From: Pseudoalteromonas gelatinilytica
GTDB taxonomy: Bacteria; Pseudomonadota; Gammaproteobacteria; Enterobacterales; Alteromonadaceae
Assembly: GCF_001641615.1 (NCBI RefSeq)
Contig: NZ_LRRU01000020.1
Coordinates: forward strand, 206,525 to 270,524
Length of the DNA stretch: 64,000 bases
Direction: 5' to 3'
The notes below the pieces were generated by a model. That model saw nothing but the letters and a program-made list of their open reading frames with translations. It was not told where the DNA came from and did not search any database. Below, one piece after another: positions 17,445 to 26,495 of this stretch. A program made the position numbers and the translations under genes. Each line of letters opens with the position of its first letter. Position 1 is the first letter of the stretch.

Positions 17445-18422
17445 ATGAAAAAAGTTACGTCTTTAGTTTGTGCAATGTGTCTTGTTTTACCGACAGCAAG
17501 TTTTGCTGAGCAATCAGTAAACGGGCAAGATTTTATTAATTTATTTGAAAAGCTGTCAGGAAAACAACCAGGCTACAGAAAAGGTCACGCCAAAGGGGTG
17601 TGCGCTGTCGGCACATTTACACCTAATCAAGCTGCAAAGCAGTATTCAATTAGCCCTTTATTTAATGCGCCATCAAAAGCAAATATTCGTTTTTCTATGG
17701 GCGGTGGTAACCCTCACGCTGATGAAACATCTCGTGCCCCACGAGGAATGGGGGTGCAGTTTGTGCTAGAAAATGGTGATGTACACAATATTGCAGGGCT
17801 AAGTACGCCAGTATTTGCAGGCAACAGCCCAGAAGCGTTTTTCGGTTTACTAAGTACCTTATTACCGGACGAGAAAACAGGGCAAATCGATTTTGCAAAA
17901 GTAAAAGCATACAGAGAGCAAAACCCGAGTACCTTAGGGCAATTTAATTGGCTACAAAGCCATAACCCGCCAGCATCGTATGTGTCTTCGCGTTATTTTG
18001 GTGTGCATACCTTTTACATGGTTGATGAAAAGGGCGCTAAACATGCCTTTAGATGGACCATGGTGCCAGAAGAGCCAGAACAGGTGCTAACAGAAGAGCA
18101 AATGAAAACCTTCCCTAAATCTTTTCTGGCTAAGCGACTTGAAGAAGATTTAGCAAAAGGGAAGGTGCATTATCGTTTTCAAGCTGAATTAGCTGAGCCG
18201 GGTGATACATTAACTGACCCTTCAGTTCGCTGGCCTGCGGATCGCAAAACAATTGAATTAGGAAAGCTCACCATAGAATCGACAGGTGAATCAGGTTGCG
18301 ACCTCACAAATTATGACCCAAACCTGTTGTCTAAAGGCTTTATGCCAAGTGATGACAAAGTACTTAAATTACGCTCAACAGCCTATGCAATTTCATTTGC
18401 GAAGCGTTTAACGGGGCAATAA
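17445..18422 (+). CDS. Periplasmic catalase-related peroxidase (SrpA-like)
   Basis: The 325-residue heme protein is much shorter than true catalases (about 480 or more) and matches the catalase-like peroxidase group. It has a signal peptide at 1-21 (cleavage after SFA). The distal-His motif is KGHAKGVCAVGTF, followed by APRGMGVQF. The conserved YFGVHTF and FRWTMVPEEPEQ follow. The proximal heme-Tyr region near the end is LRSTAYAISFAKRL. It probably removes peroxides in the periplasm using a small electron donor. It stands alone, divergent from exbD. Confidence 0.87.
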   Translation: MKKVTSLVCAMCLVLPTASFAEQSVNGQDFINLFEKLSGKQPGYRKGHAKGVCAVGTFTPNQAAKQYSISPLFNAPSKANIRFSMGGGNPHADETSRAPRGMGVQFVLENGDVHNIAGLSTPVFAGNSPEAFFGLLSTLLPDEKTGQIDFAKVKAYREQNPSTLGQFNWLQSHNPPASYVSSRYFGVHTFYMVDEKGAKHAFRWTMVPEEPEQVLTEEQMKTFPKSFLAKRLEEDLAKGKVHYRFQAELAEPGDTLTDPSVRWPADRKTIELGKLTIESTGESGCDLTNYDPNLLSKGFMPSDDKVLKLRSTAYAISFAKRLTGQ

Positions 18423-18433
18423 ATCTTAAGTAT

Positions 18434-18472
18434 CTGTCAGGTCTGATTAAAAGGAATTAATAAACCTGACAG
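18434..18472. repeat. Inverted repeat after the catalase-like gene
   Basis: CTGTCAGGT (18434-18442) and ACCTGACAG (18464-18472) form a perfect 9-bp inverted repeat with a 21-base spacer. There is no T run, so it is not a standard terminator. It may be a weak terminator, a protein site or the edge of the inserted ATPase/HNH module. Confidence 0.5.
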
Positions 18473-18504
18473 GTGTGTACGAGCGAGAAGCAGACTGAAA
18501 GATA

Positions 18505-18516
18505 AACTCGTTTTTG
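18505..18516. repeat. Left copy of a 12-bp inverted repeat flanking the defence pair
   Basis: AACTCGTTTTTG occurs here and in reverse complement at 20841-20852, on the other side of the ATPase/HNH pair. It could mark module edges or be chance; see the finding. Confidence 0.35.
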
Positions 18517-18527
18517 GACAAAAGCGT

Positions 18528-18580
18528 GTTAGCGACTTTACTAGTTTAGTTCATGACGAATAACTAGAAGTATGGCTAAC
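18528..18580. repeat. Nested inverted repeats upstream of the ATPase/HNH pair
   Basis: Outer arms GTTAGC (18528-18533) and GCTAAC (18575-18580) enclose inner arms CTAGTT (18541-18546) and AACTAG (18562-18567). The gap before the ATPase gene (18423-18630) has no gene and contains this element, so it may carry the module's promoter or a folded leader. Confidence 0.4.
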
Positions 18581-18630
18581 GTAAAATTGACTGCCAACAT
18601 GCCTCAACAACTATACTTACTAACTTATAT

Positions 18631-20100
18631 GTGAGAAATTCCATATTAATACAATCGGATAGTGTGGATAATCACATGGGATTCAGAGTTAATACCATCG
18701 CAAATCATGAGCTTTGGCATTTGGGCTCAACTGAAGAGAACGCTTTTACTGTAATAATAGGAAATAATGGGTGTGGAAAAACGCAGCTATTAGTTGATAC
18801 TTGTGCTTATTATCAAGAAATGTACTCTCAGTTGCTCAATAGCGACAAGCCTAACGTAGCTACAGCAGTCCGTGATGTAAATGAATATTCTGCTCAGTGG
18901 AGTCTATTAGGAGAAAGGTTCGGCCTTCCTTTACCAAAAAAATTGATTGCAGCGTCAACGAGTCAATTTGAAAAGTTCCAACAAAGATGGAAGAACAAAA
19001 AGGACATTCAACAAAACGGGTTTTATGCCTACGTAGGTTCTAAACCTTATTCACCATTTCAAGCACCTTCAACACGTATCGCGTCGAAAGCAATTCAACA
19101 ATTATTGGGCAATGAAAAATTTGAAACGAGAAAACTTGTTGCGTTAACAAATTTCCTGCATAAGTTCGATTTTGGTGGTTTATTGCGTTTGCGTTTTAAT
19201 GTGGCTATTTCTAGCGATGACTTTACAAATTTGCAAAATGGCCAACAATTACAGCCAAAAACAGCTCTGATACTGAAGGAAGCCCTAGAAGAATATGAAC
19301 AAGAAGAAATCCTTGGGCTAATCCAATATTGTGAAGAAATCTACAAAGAACCAGAATTCCTTCTTTCTTTAGATCGCAATGTTTTTACATTAAAACACTT
19401 AAGAAAACACGAAGAGATCTTTTCTGGCGTTGACATTGATCGTCATGTGGTTTCAACGCTGCTTAGGGCTGGACTTATTGAGCTAGAAAATCTTGAGACA
19501 GTTCGTCACACAAAAAGTCCCTCAAATTATGTAGACGATCTTGATATATCAGATGTACCTCTGACGGGCTTAGCTAAGCGTAGTTCTGGCGAGCAATGCT
19601 TGTTCCTGCTCTTTTTGGGTATTATTTCTTCTATAGAAGATGATGCACTGATCTGCATCGATGAACCTGAAATCAGCCTTCATCCGCAATGGCAAGAGAA
19701 GTTTGTAGAAATTCTTAGGGACTCATTTTCAGGCTATCAAGGGTGCCATTTTCTTATCGCAACGCACTCTCCCTTAATTGTATCAGACATCTCCGCTTCA
19801 AATAGTTGCGTGTACGATATGGTTAATCGCAAGTTAATTGATGCTCGCCCTCATAAAGAGCGCTCTGCAGATTATCAGTTGGCGACGTTGTTCCATAATC
19901 CAGGCAATAACAATGAATATTTGATTACTCAAATTATTGAGGTCTTGGATTCTGTCTGTAAGACAGAAAACCCTTCCGAAGAAGCGTTAATAACTGCGAA
20001 TTGGCTATTGAGCTTTGAATCTCAATTGGAAGAACACGATAAAGTCAGAGTCTTACTGGGAATTATGCGCTCAACTTTGTTGGCAGGAGGGTATCTATGA
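18631..20100 (+). CDS. AAA/ABC-type ATPase of a Septu-like defence pair (PtuA-like)
   Basis: The 489-residue SMC/RecF-like ATPase has Walker A GNNGCGKT at 44-51, an ABC-signature-like SSGEQ before Walker B, Walker B LICIDEPE near 340-347 followed by SLHPQWQ, and the His switch ATHSPL near 378. These place it among the OLD/AAA_15/AAA_21 ATPases used in anti-phage systems. The GTG at 18631 is the first start in frame; an ATG at 18676 is a weaker alternative. The stop overlaps the HNH gene start (ATGA). In Septu, the ATPase PtuA forms a complex that holds the nuclease PtuB. The assignment rests on gene pairing and motifs only. Confidence 0.72.
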   Translation: MRNSILIQSDSVDNHMGFRVNTIANHELWHLGSTEENAFTVIIGNNGCGKTQLLVDTCAYYQEMYSQLLNSDKPNVATAVRDVNEYSAQWSLLGERFGLPLPKKLIAASTSQFEKFQQRWKNKKDIQQNGFYAYVGSKPYSPFQAPSTRIASKAIQQLLGNEKFETRKLVALTNFLHKFDFGGLLRLRFNVAISSDDFTNLQNGQQLQPKTALILKEALEEYEQEEILGLIQYCEEIYKEPEFLLSLDRNVFTLKHLRKHEEIFSGVDIDRHVVSTLLRAGLIELENLETVRHTKSPSNYVDDLDISDVPLTGLAKRSSGEQCLFLLFLGIISSIEDDALICIDEPEISLHPQWQEKFVEILRDSFSGYQGCHFLIATHSPLIVSDISASNSCVYDMVNRKLIDARPHKERSADYQLATLFHNPGNNNEYLITQIIEVLDSVCKTENPSEEALITANWLLSFESQLEEHDKVRVLLGIMRSTLLAGGYL

Positions 20101-20726
20101 CCCCTTTTGTTCTGAACGAAGATGACGAAGCGATCATCACAAGCGTGTTGGAAAAAAACTTATCCCCTAATGAAAAATGGGCGGATCCTGCGGTGACAGA
20201 ACTCAAAACTAGAATGAAACGACATTACATCGAACAGCAAGAATATTGCTGTGCTTATTGTAAGGTTCACAAACCTTCCTTGCATGGTGGGGATTGGGAT
20301 TTAGAACATATCATGCACAAAAACAATTTTGATAAGTGGATGTTTCACCCAGAGAACCTCTGTGTCTCCTGTAAAGAATGTAATGGATACAAAGGTACAT
20401 CGTTAATTACCAAATCCCCTACTTATAACAAATTCCCCACTCGGTCATCGAATTACACTATCGTCCATGCACACTACGATAGGTACGAAGACCACATCAC
20501 CGCACTGGTGCCTGGAATAACCTATAGGTATAAGGGGGACAAGCATGGTAAAGGATGGAAAACCATCGAAGTGTGTGGGTTGTTACGCTACCACGAAGAG
20601 GGAGGCCGAACACAGGTTGACCCAATCATCCAAGCTGTATTGCGTTTAGCTGCTGATGACCAGAGACAAGAAAACTTACAGCTTGCCATCGAAATGTTAC
20701 AAGGCAAAATCAACGCACTAAGTTAG
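20097..20726 (+). CDS. HNH endonuclease of a Septu-like defence pair (PtuB-like)
   Basis: The 209-residue HNH nuclease has a zinc-binding pair CAYC (52-55), the catalytic DLEHIM (His71), ENLCVSCKECN (Asn87, Cys89, 92, 95) and a following GYKG. The layout fits the HNH proteins coupled to AAA ATPases in Septu and in Retron-type defence loci. It overlaps the ATPase gene by 4 bases, so the two are made together. It probably cleaves nucleic acid after phage sensing by the ATPase (family knowledge, not shown here). No reverse transcriptase or non-coding RNA of a retron is nearby. Confidence 0.75.
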   Translation: MTPFVLNEDDEAIITSVLEKNLSPNEKWADPAVTELKTRMKRHYIEQQEYCCAYCKVHKPSLHGGDWDLEHIMHKNNFDKWMFHPENLCVSCKECNGYKGTSLITKSPTYNKFPTRSSNYTIVHAHYDRYEDHITALVPGITYRYKGDKHGKGWKTIEVCGLLRYHEEGGRTQVDPIIQAVLRLAADDQRQENLQLAIEMLQGKINALS

Positions 20727-20840
20727 TCTGAGTTGCACTCTTAACTGATTGTATCCGAAAAGTTGTTTGGTATTAAAAAATCTATGAAAAACTCTTGAAG
20801 TTAAACGGGGCGCATTTACTTTCTCCAGCACGAAATGGGG

Positions 20841-20852
20841 CAAAAACGAGTT
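20841..20852. repeat. Right copy of the 12-bp inverted repeat flanking the defence pair
   Basis: CAAAAACGAGTT is the reverse complement of 18505-18516. The gap 20727-21000 holds no gene. Besides this repeat it contains a small hairpin GCCGAA-C-TTCGGC at 20881-20893. Confidence 0.35.
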
Positions 20853-21000
20853 GTGCTTGATGGACAGTAATTGGCACTTAGCCGAACTTCGGCAAAGAAC
20901 GTACTTCGAATGGTAAATTAATTCCTAGTTGTATGTCTAATGAAGTTACAACCAAGAGGCTAAATCTAGATAAAAAATAAACAGTTCATATAAACAGATA

Positions 21001-21023
21001 AAAGCCCAGCTTAACTGGGCTTT
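21001..21023. terminator. Terminator between the defence pair and the DUF2383 gene
   Basis: The stem AAAGCCCAG / CTGGGCTTT lies just past the stop of the minus-strand DUF2383 gene. On that strand it ends in TTTT, so it mainly serves that gene. Confidence 0.75.
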
Positions 21024-21036
21024 GCACTCTCACAAT

Positions 21037-21480
21037 TTAATGCTTTTTCATTTTACTCATTTCAGCATGACAACTTTGAATTGTCAGCAGGGTTTTTGAT
21101 AACGCGGCTTCACAATCATGGGGTTGTGGTTTTTTTAGCGCATGTTTGATTTCTGCTAGTGTTTTATCTTCAACTTCTTCAAGTTCGCTAACATAGGTGG
21201 CGTTTTTGTCGGCACCGAGTTTGGTAATTAGCGATGTATAGGCTTTACGCGCTTCTACAGCAAAATCAGAGCCATTTTCTCTGTGGCCTGTTTCATTAAT
21301 AGCATAGGGCTGTAAGCGCTCGATACTGACTTTGCGGGCATCTATCATGCGTTGAAATAAGGCAATAATGCTTGGGTCGGTTACTTTTTCCTGAGCTTTT
21401 TCATAAAAATCGATACCGCTATTCATAACTTGAATGATATCTGCAATATGATGAACGTCGTGTCCTTGATGAGTATTCAT
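21037..21480 (-). CDS. DUF2383 / PA2169-type four-helix bundle protein
   Basis: The 147-residue, all-helical, ferritin-like protein opens with HHIADIIQVMNSGIDFYEKAQEKV and has paired helices with Glu/His residues. This matches the DUF2383 stress-associated proteins, whose function is poorly known. The start at 21480 (MNTHQ) is preferred because AAGAGG lies 6 bases before it; a start at 21528 would add 16 residues with no ribosome site. It is a single-gene unit. Confidence 0.7.
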   Translation of the reverse strand: MNTHQGHDVHHIADIIQVMNSGIDFYEKAQEKVTDPSIIALFQRMIDARKVSIERLQPYAINETGHRENGSDFAVEARKAYTSLITKLGADKNATYVSELEEVEDKTLAEIKHALKKPQPHDCEAALSKTLLTIQSCHAEMSKMKKH

Positions 21481-21665
21481 AATGACCTCTTTTTGAATAT
21501 TAAAAACAATGCAATAAGTTACTTGCAAAGCATATTCCAGTTCATTACTTAAATATAAAGTTATTATATTTCATGCGGTTATGGATTTTTAACCGGAGGG
21601 GGATGCTGATAAGCTAAGTTAACGCTTGGCCTATCAGCAATAATTACAATCTGGTTGGTAAAATC

Positions 21666-22604
21666 TTACTTAAGCTCTTCGGCTACTTCAGCAACCTTTT
21701 GGCGTAACCAAATATGGCTTGCATCACGATGTAATAGCGGGCTCCAAATCATATCTAGCTCAAATGGCGGAATAGGGAATGGCGGCTCAAGAATTTTAAG
21801 GCCTGGATCGTCTAAATAAATATTCGCCGCTTTTGAAGGCAGCGTTGCAACCAAGTTTTGCTCTTTCGCTAAGTGAATGGCTACGTGGTAATTACGAGTA
21901 AACGTGGCAATATTACGGTGTTTGCCAAAGTGAGCGAGCGCCTCATCGACCCAACCTAGTTTTTGCACATCTTTAGGGTCCATGCCCACACCTACACCAA
22001 ACCCGGTTTTACTTACCCAAATATGGCGCGCTTTTAAATAGCTATCTAGGCTAAATTCTTTGATGATTGGGTTATCTGCTTTTACTAGGCAACAAAAGCT
22101 GTCTTTCCAAATCTGTTTGTAGTGAAACGATTGCGGTAAGTTTTCGAAGCGGTTGATAGCCATATCCACTTTACCGTTTTCTACGTCGTGGAAGGTGACA
22201 TCACTGGGGGTCAAAATATCGAGTGTGGTATCGGGGGCTTCTTCGTGTAATTTACTTAACAAGCGTGGGGCAAGGGTACTTGCTGCATAGTCACTGGCCA
22301 TGATACGAAAAACACGTTTACTTTGTGATGCTTCAAACTCGCGATTTGGGGCAAGTGTTTCTTCAAGGGTCATTAAAATGCCACGGATCACCGGCTGAAG
22401 CTCTTTTGCACGCTCCGTTGGTACCATACCTTCACTGGTACGCACTAAAATAGGGTCGTTAAATAAATTACGGAGTCTTTTTAGGCCATTACTCATGGCA
22501 GGTTGGGTAATGCTTAGCTGGTTAGCAGCTTTAGTGACATTACATTCCCTTAGTAAAGTATCTAGGTAAACAAGTAAGTTTAAATCTATTTTACTTATAT
22601 TCAT
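21666..22604 (-). CDS. LysR-family transcriptional regulator
   Basis: The 312-residue protein has an N-terminal helix-turn-helix (LLVYLDTLLRECNVTKAANQLSITQPAMSNGLKRLRNLF) of the NodD/LeuO-like branch and a C-terminal periplasmic-binding-like effector domain. It begins 16 bases after the aceK stop on the same strand, so it may be co-transcribed with aceK. Target genes are not evident. Confidence 0.88.
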   Translation of the reverse strand: MNISKIDLNLLVYLDTLLRECNVTKAANQLSITQPAMSNGLKRLRNLFNDPILVRTSEGMVPTERAKELQPVIRGILMTLEETLAPNREFEASQSKRVFRIMASDYAASTLAPRLLSKLHEEAPDTTLDILTPSDVTFHDVENGKVDMAINRFENLPQSFHYKQIWKDSFCCLVKADNPIIKEFSLDSYLKARHIWVSKTGFGVGVGMDPKDVQKLGWVDEALAHFGKHRNIATFTRNYHVAIHLAKEQNLVATLPSKAANIYLDDPGLKILEPPFPIPPFELDMIWSPLLHRDASHIWLRQKVAEVAEELK

Positions 22605-22620
22605 TGTGTGTCCTTGGTGT

Positions 22621-24345
22621 TTACCAATAATGGATAAATCGTTGTGCAGCAGGGTATGGATAAATGTGGCTAACTACACCTTGCTTATAATTGTATTGTG
22701 CTTGTCGCCAATAAGCTGGATCTTCAAGCTCTGGGTGTGTACTCAATAAGTATTGCTTATACACCGGGTTTGCCGTCACAAAGGTACATAATTGCTCTGG
22801 AAACACATCTTGTGGTGCCACAGAGTAGCTTTGCTCATTGGTTAAGTAATCATCGTACGACTTGGCTTTTGGTAAGGCCCTAAAGTTCATGTCAGTTAGG
22901 TATTGAACCTCATCATAGTCATAAAAGATAACGCGATTATGTTTACTTACCCCAAAGTTTTTTAACAGCATGTCGCCTGGGAAAATATTAACGGCGATCA
23001 TTTCTTTTAATGCTTGGCCGTATTCTTCTATCGCCTCAAACGCTTGTTGCTCACTGGCATTTTCAAGATACAGATTTAACGGTGTCATGCGTCTTTCAAT
23101 ATACAAATGCTTGATGATTAGCCATTCGCCTTCAATAATCATCGAAGAGCCAATCGTTTTATGTAACTCTGCAAGCAATTTACTATCAAATCGAGCCAGT
23201 GGAAATACGACGTTCGAATACTCTATGGTGTCGGCCATGCGGCCAACACGGTCATGGCTTTTTACTAATTGGTAGCGTTTTAATACGGTATCACGGCCAA
23301 AAGGTTTGCTTTCACCAAAGGTGTCTTTAATCACTTTAAATACATAGCCAAACGAAGGCAGGGTAAATACCATCATCACCATCCCCGGTGTACCAGGGGC
23401 AATAACGAGCTGATCATTTGAATGATCTAAATGACTTAAAAACTCTCGGTAAAACTCGGTCTTACCTTGTTTATGAAAGCCTATTGCGTTGTAAAGCTCA
23501 GCCAGTGTTTTATTTGGCATAAGTTGATTTAAAAAGCGCACTAACGCAGATGGCGCATGGGTTTCAACCATAAAGTAAGCACGCGCAAAACCAAAGATAA
23601 CCCGCATTTGCGATGATTTGGTAAGTAGGGCATCAAGGTATAGCCCTTTGTCTTCATGATGCAACACCGCAATAATAAATGGCTGTATACCACTTTCTGA
23701 CACCACGCGACCAACAATATAAGCGGCTTTGTTACGATAAAACGGCGCTTGCAGTATATCAAAGCGCATTTGCCATGCTTGATGATGTGTATCGGGGGCT
23801 TGTTTATAAAACGCCTTAACGAGTAAACGAATATCGCGTTCTAAATCAACAAAGGGCGCTTTAAAATCAAACTGATTTATAATTTTGCGTATGGTCGGTC
23901 TTAAACCATCAACAACGGGGTGATAACTGCGGTACTCTGCCTCCATAGGCAGTGCAGGCGCATCTGCAAGTGTTGCTTTGACAAAGATAAAGTCATTGTG
24001 AAAATAGCGACGGTGGAATAAACGACAAAAAACAGAGTTGTAAAAGGTTTCGGCAAGTTCTGCTTGAGGGTGAAAACGCAAAAATTGCTGATAGAGCTGT
24101 TTGGTTTCGAGCCAGCAGGTTTGGTCTAAGGTAATAATTTGCTGTTCATTAAGCGATTTGAGCTTAGCAATGGTTTCGTTAACCCGATCATCGTAATGGC
24201 TAATTCTTAGCTTACTTATCTCATTAATCTTTTGCCAATCACGCTGTGCAAACGCTGAGGGAGCTTTGGCGGTAATCGCTTGAAAGAGTTTATAGTGATT
24301 GCGAAACCCAGATAAAATTAATTCTGCAATGTGTTGTGGCTGCAT
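22621..24345 (-). CDS. aceK: Isocitrate dehydrogenase kinase/phosphatase
   Basis: AceK phosphorylates isocitrate dehydrogenase to divert carbon into the glyoxylate shunt and removes the phosphate again. The 574-residue protein matches the family length and opening (HIAELILSGFRNHYKLFQAITAKA). The central VFPLARFDSKLL and the kinase-like MVMMVFTLPSFGYVFKVIKD and FYDYDEVQYL (metal-binding Asp) are present. The start at 24345 has GAAGGAG 6 bases upstream. No aceA or aceB is next to it, unlike in enterobacteria. Confidence 0.95.
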   Translation of the reverse strand: MQPQHIAELILSGFRNHYKLFQAITAKAPSAFAQRDWQKINEISKLRISHYDDRVNETIAKLKSLNEQQIITLDQTCWLETKQLYQQFLRFHPQAELAETFYNSVFCRLFHRRYFHNDFIFVKATLADAPALPMEAEYRSYHPVVDGLRPTIRKIINQFDFKAPFVDLERDIRLLVKAFYKQAPDTHHQAWQMRFDILQAPFYRNKAAYIVGRVVSESGIQPFIIAVLHHEDKGLYLDALLTKSSQMRVIFGFARAYFMVETHAPSALVRFLNQLMPNKTLAELYNAIGFHKQGKTEFYREFLSHLDHSNDQLVIAPGTPGMVMMVFTLPSFGYVFKVIKDTFGESKPFGRDTVLKRYQLVKSHDRVGRMADTIEYSNVVFPLARFDSKLLAELHKTIGSSMIIEGEWLIIKHLYIERRMTPLNLYLENASEQQAFEAIEEYGQALKEMIAVNIFPGDMLLKNFGVSKHNRVIFYDYDEVQYLTDMNFRALPKAKSYDDYLTNEQSYSVAPQDVFPEQLCTFVTANPVYKQYLLSTHPELEDPAYWRQAQYNYKQGVVSHIYPYPAAQRFIHYW

Positions 24346-24441
24346 ATAAACTCCTTCTGCCAATCATAACGATATAGAGCAATAACTCTATTGGTGTTAA
24401 GAATATGTTATTTATTCTTCAAACCCAATAGTAAAGTGCAT

Positions 24442-24921
24442 TTAATTATAGCGAGCGAGTTTTTTCTCAAGATTTGCGAGTTTTTTATTAACGCTTTTCA
24501 CGTCGCGCCCGTATTGCTTATTAATCGCTTTAAGTTGCTTGTTGATGTCTTTACTAATTTGCTTAGCTTCTTTGTCAGATAAAATTCGATTTAAGCGCTG
24601 TTCTTGTTGATATTGGGCTCTATCGCGTTCGCGGCTTAAAATATCTAAACGATACTTATAGCTACGTATTTCAGCTTCGAGGTTTCTGATAATTTGCTGG
24701 CGCTCAAGCTCGTTGAGCTCTTTAACAAAGTTTTGCGGTGCTTGTAAGTCTGGGTCGGTTACTTGAATTTTATGTTTGGTAGCACGGCTACCACAGGGGA
24801 ACTCACTAAATACCGTGCCTCTGTCTGTGACACATTTATAGTATTCTGTGCTGGCAGCGTTTGAGGTGTTAGTAAAACAAAGTAGAACTATTGATATTAG
24901 ATAAATGATTATGGCTTTCAT
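24442..24921 (-). CDS. Exported DUF4124-domain protein with coiled coil
   Basis: The 159-residue protein has a signal peptide at 1-22 (cleavage after SNA). A small cysteine-containing DUF4124 domain follows (EYYKCVTDRGTVFSEFPCG). Then comes a long charged helix region rich in Glu, Arg, Lys and Gln (about 65-157), likely a coiled coil. It is probably periplasmic. DUF4124 proteins have no settled function, and the flanking genes do not help. Confidence 0.7.
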   Translation of the reverse strand: MKAIIIYLISIVLLCFTNTSNAASTEYYKCVTDRGTVFSEFPCGSRATKHKIQVTDPDLQAPQNFVKELNELERQQIIRNLEAEIRSYKYRLDILSRERDRAQYQQEQRLNRILSDKEAKQISKDINKQLKAINKQYGRDVKSVNKKLANLEKKLARYN

Positions 24922-24996
24922 GACGTCCGTGTCTCCTAATCAAATAAGGTGTCTAATATCTAAAGCTAGCTCGAAATAATGATTTATCAATAAGAG

Positions 24997-26490
24997 CTAG
25001 GGCGTATATCGCTTCAGCTTTTTAATGCTTTGCACTAAGAACGGAATATCGAGCCCTTGTTCAATGGCAAAGCCTTGTGCTGCTGAAATGTTTTTAAAGT
25101 TACCATCTGAATCAATCAGGGTAATTCTGTCTTTTTTAAATGCGATGAACACATTTTGCGAGTAATTAACACCTGTGTCGTCGTGGCGCTTGTATAAGTT
25201 ACTGCCTAACATGCTTTGTTTAGCAAGGGTTTTGCAGCCTAAATAATGGCCAACGCTGGTGGCGATAATATCGCTTGGCTGAATAAGGCCTTCGGTTTGC
25301 ACAACTTTTTTATCTGAGCTGTATAAACGTGAGGCTGTAACAATACCGTTGCTTTGTTTAGCAAGGCTAAAGGCAAACACGGCATTGGCAGATCCGCGCG
25401 CTTTTGTTGTTGCGTCTGCACGTACAAGACGTACAGCAGGATTTGCGTCGTCGTTATTTATAAATTCAAATTGTTCAAAGCCATTAATTTGAATTGAACG
25501 ATTATCTGCAAGCCAAACAGGCAGTTGCTGCTTATCTAAAATAGGTGCTTTGTAAAATGCTGGTAGGCCATACACTATGCTAAATAAGGTGTCTTCGGCT
25601 TCAACTGGTTGTAAGAACAAATCAGTTTTACGTAGCGCAGGTTCAGTAGCAACAAATTGCTCAAGAGCTGCATTGTTTTCAAACACTAAAATATCAATCG
25701 TGGCACTTGACTCAGCTTTACATTCAGCAAGTGGAGTGGGTGCTAAGTAATCAATATTATGTGGGTCTAGTCTGACATCGTGTGCTTCTTTATAACTTTC
25801 GATATCAAGCAAATCGTTTTTAGCTAATAAGCTTTTTGCCGTTGTAGGGTATGACAAAGGCAATACGTTATCTTGTTTTGTGATATCAAATTTTAAATTA
25901 GCATCAGCCCAAATATGAATACTGTGGCTAAGTGCAAAGCACAATAAAATAGTGCTAGTTGCATAACGCGGGAACTTATATTGCTTTAAGCGCGCTAAGT
26001 GGTGCCACGTGTAATTACTGACTAATAATTGGAACGCTAAAATTAGCAGCACAATGCCGCCAGCGAGAATCGTTGTTAATGCAGGTGAGCTAGTTAAGCG
26101 GTGCCACAATAAAGAAACAATTTCGGGCAGGGCAGATGTATTTAAGTGATAACCCAAGTTGAAATACACATAGGCATCAAGCGTTAACAATGATGCCCCA
26201 AGGGTGGCAATAATAGCGGCCATCCCTCGGATATGCCGAGGGTATGGAAACACTAAGCTTAATGGAAATATCGTTAAAACAAAGGCAATAAAAGTAATAA
26301 AGCTGGTGTGACTTAACCAGGTCACGAGCATGTATACATAGCCCATGAAGGTAGTCGGTGCACTGTCTGCAACCAAGTAGCTTAAGCTAATAAATAGCAC
26401 TAAACCTATGTTTGCAAAGGTGAACCAATGGCCCCAACTTAAAAGCTGACTTACTTTTGAAGAAAACTGACTTTGTTGCGATAAATTCAT
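24997..26490 (-). CDS. yejM: YejM/PbgA-like inner-membrane protein with reduced periplasmic domain
   Basis: The 497-residue protein has an N-terminal DUF3413 module of five membrane helices (about 15-205; GHWFTFANIGLVLF, FPYPRHIRGMAAI), as in YejM, which controls lipopolysaccharide synthesis through LapB/FtsH and binds lipid A. The periplasmic part (about 220-497) follows the sulfatase-like fold weakly and is shorter than in E. coli YejM (586). I see no clear alkaline-phosphatase-type metal motif. It is immediately downstream of yejL and divergent from yejK, the conserved order. It may act as a lipid sensor rather than an enzyme. Confidence 0.8.
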   Translation of the reverse strand: MNLSQQSQFSSKVSQLLSWGHWFTFANIGLVLFISLSYLVADSAPTTFMGYVYMLVTWLSHTSFITFIAFVLTIFPLSLVFPYPRHIRGMAAIIATLGASLLTLDAYVYFNLGYHLNTSALPEIVSLLWHRLTSSPALTTILAGGIVLLILAFQLLVSNYTWHHLARLKQYKFPRYATSTILLCFALSHSIHIWADANLKFDITKQDNVLPLSYPTTAKSLLAKNDLLDIESYKEAHDVRLDPHNIDYLAPTPLAECKAESSATIDILVFENNAALEQFVATEPALRKTDLFLQPVEAEDTLFSIVYGLPAFYKAPILDKQQLPVWLADNRSIQINGFEQFEFINNDDANPAVRLVRADATTKARGSANAVFAFSLAKQSNGIVTASRLYSSDKKVVQTEGLIQPSDIIATSVGHYLGCKTLAKQSMLGSNLYKRHDDTGVNYSQNVFIAFKKDRITLIDSDGNFKNISAAQGFAIEQGLDIPFLVQSIKKLKRYTP

Positions 26491-26495
26491 AAATC

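Noticed and set aside
18528..18580. Integron attC site
   Set aside because: Nested inverted repeats are present, but the arms are in the wrong order for the conserved attC core (RYYYAAC then GTTRRRY) and no integrase is present.
18631..20726. Retron defence system
   Set aside because: The ATPase/HNH pair resembles the effector pair of some retrons, but no reverse transcriptase or retron RNA was seen nearby, so Septu-like is the better call.
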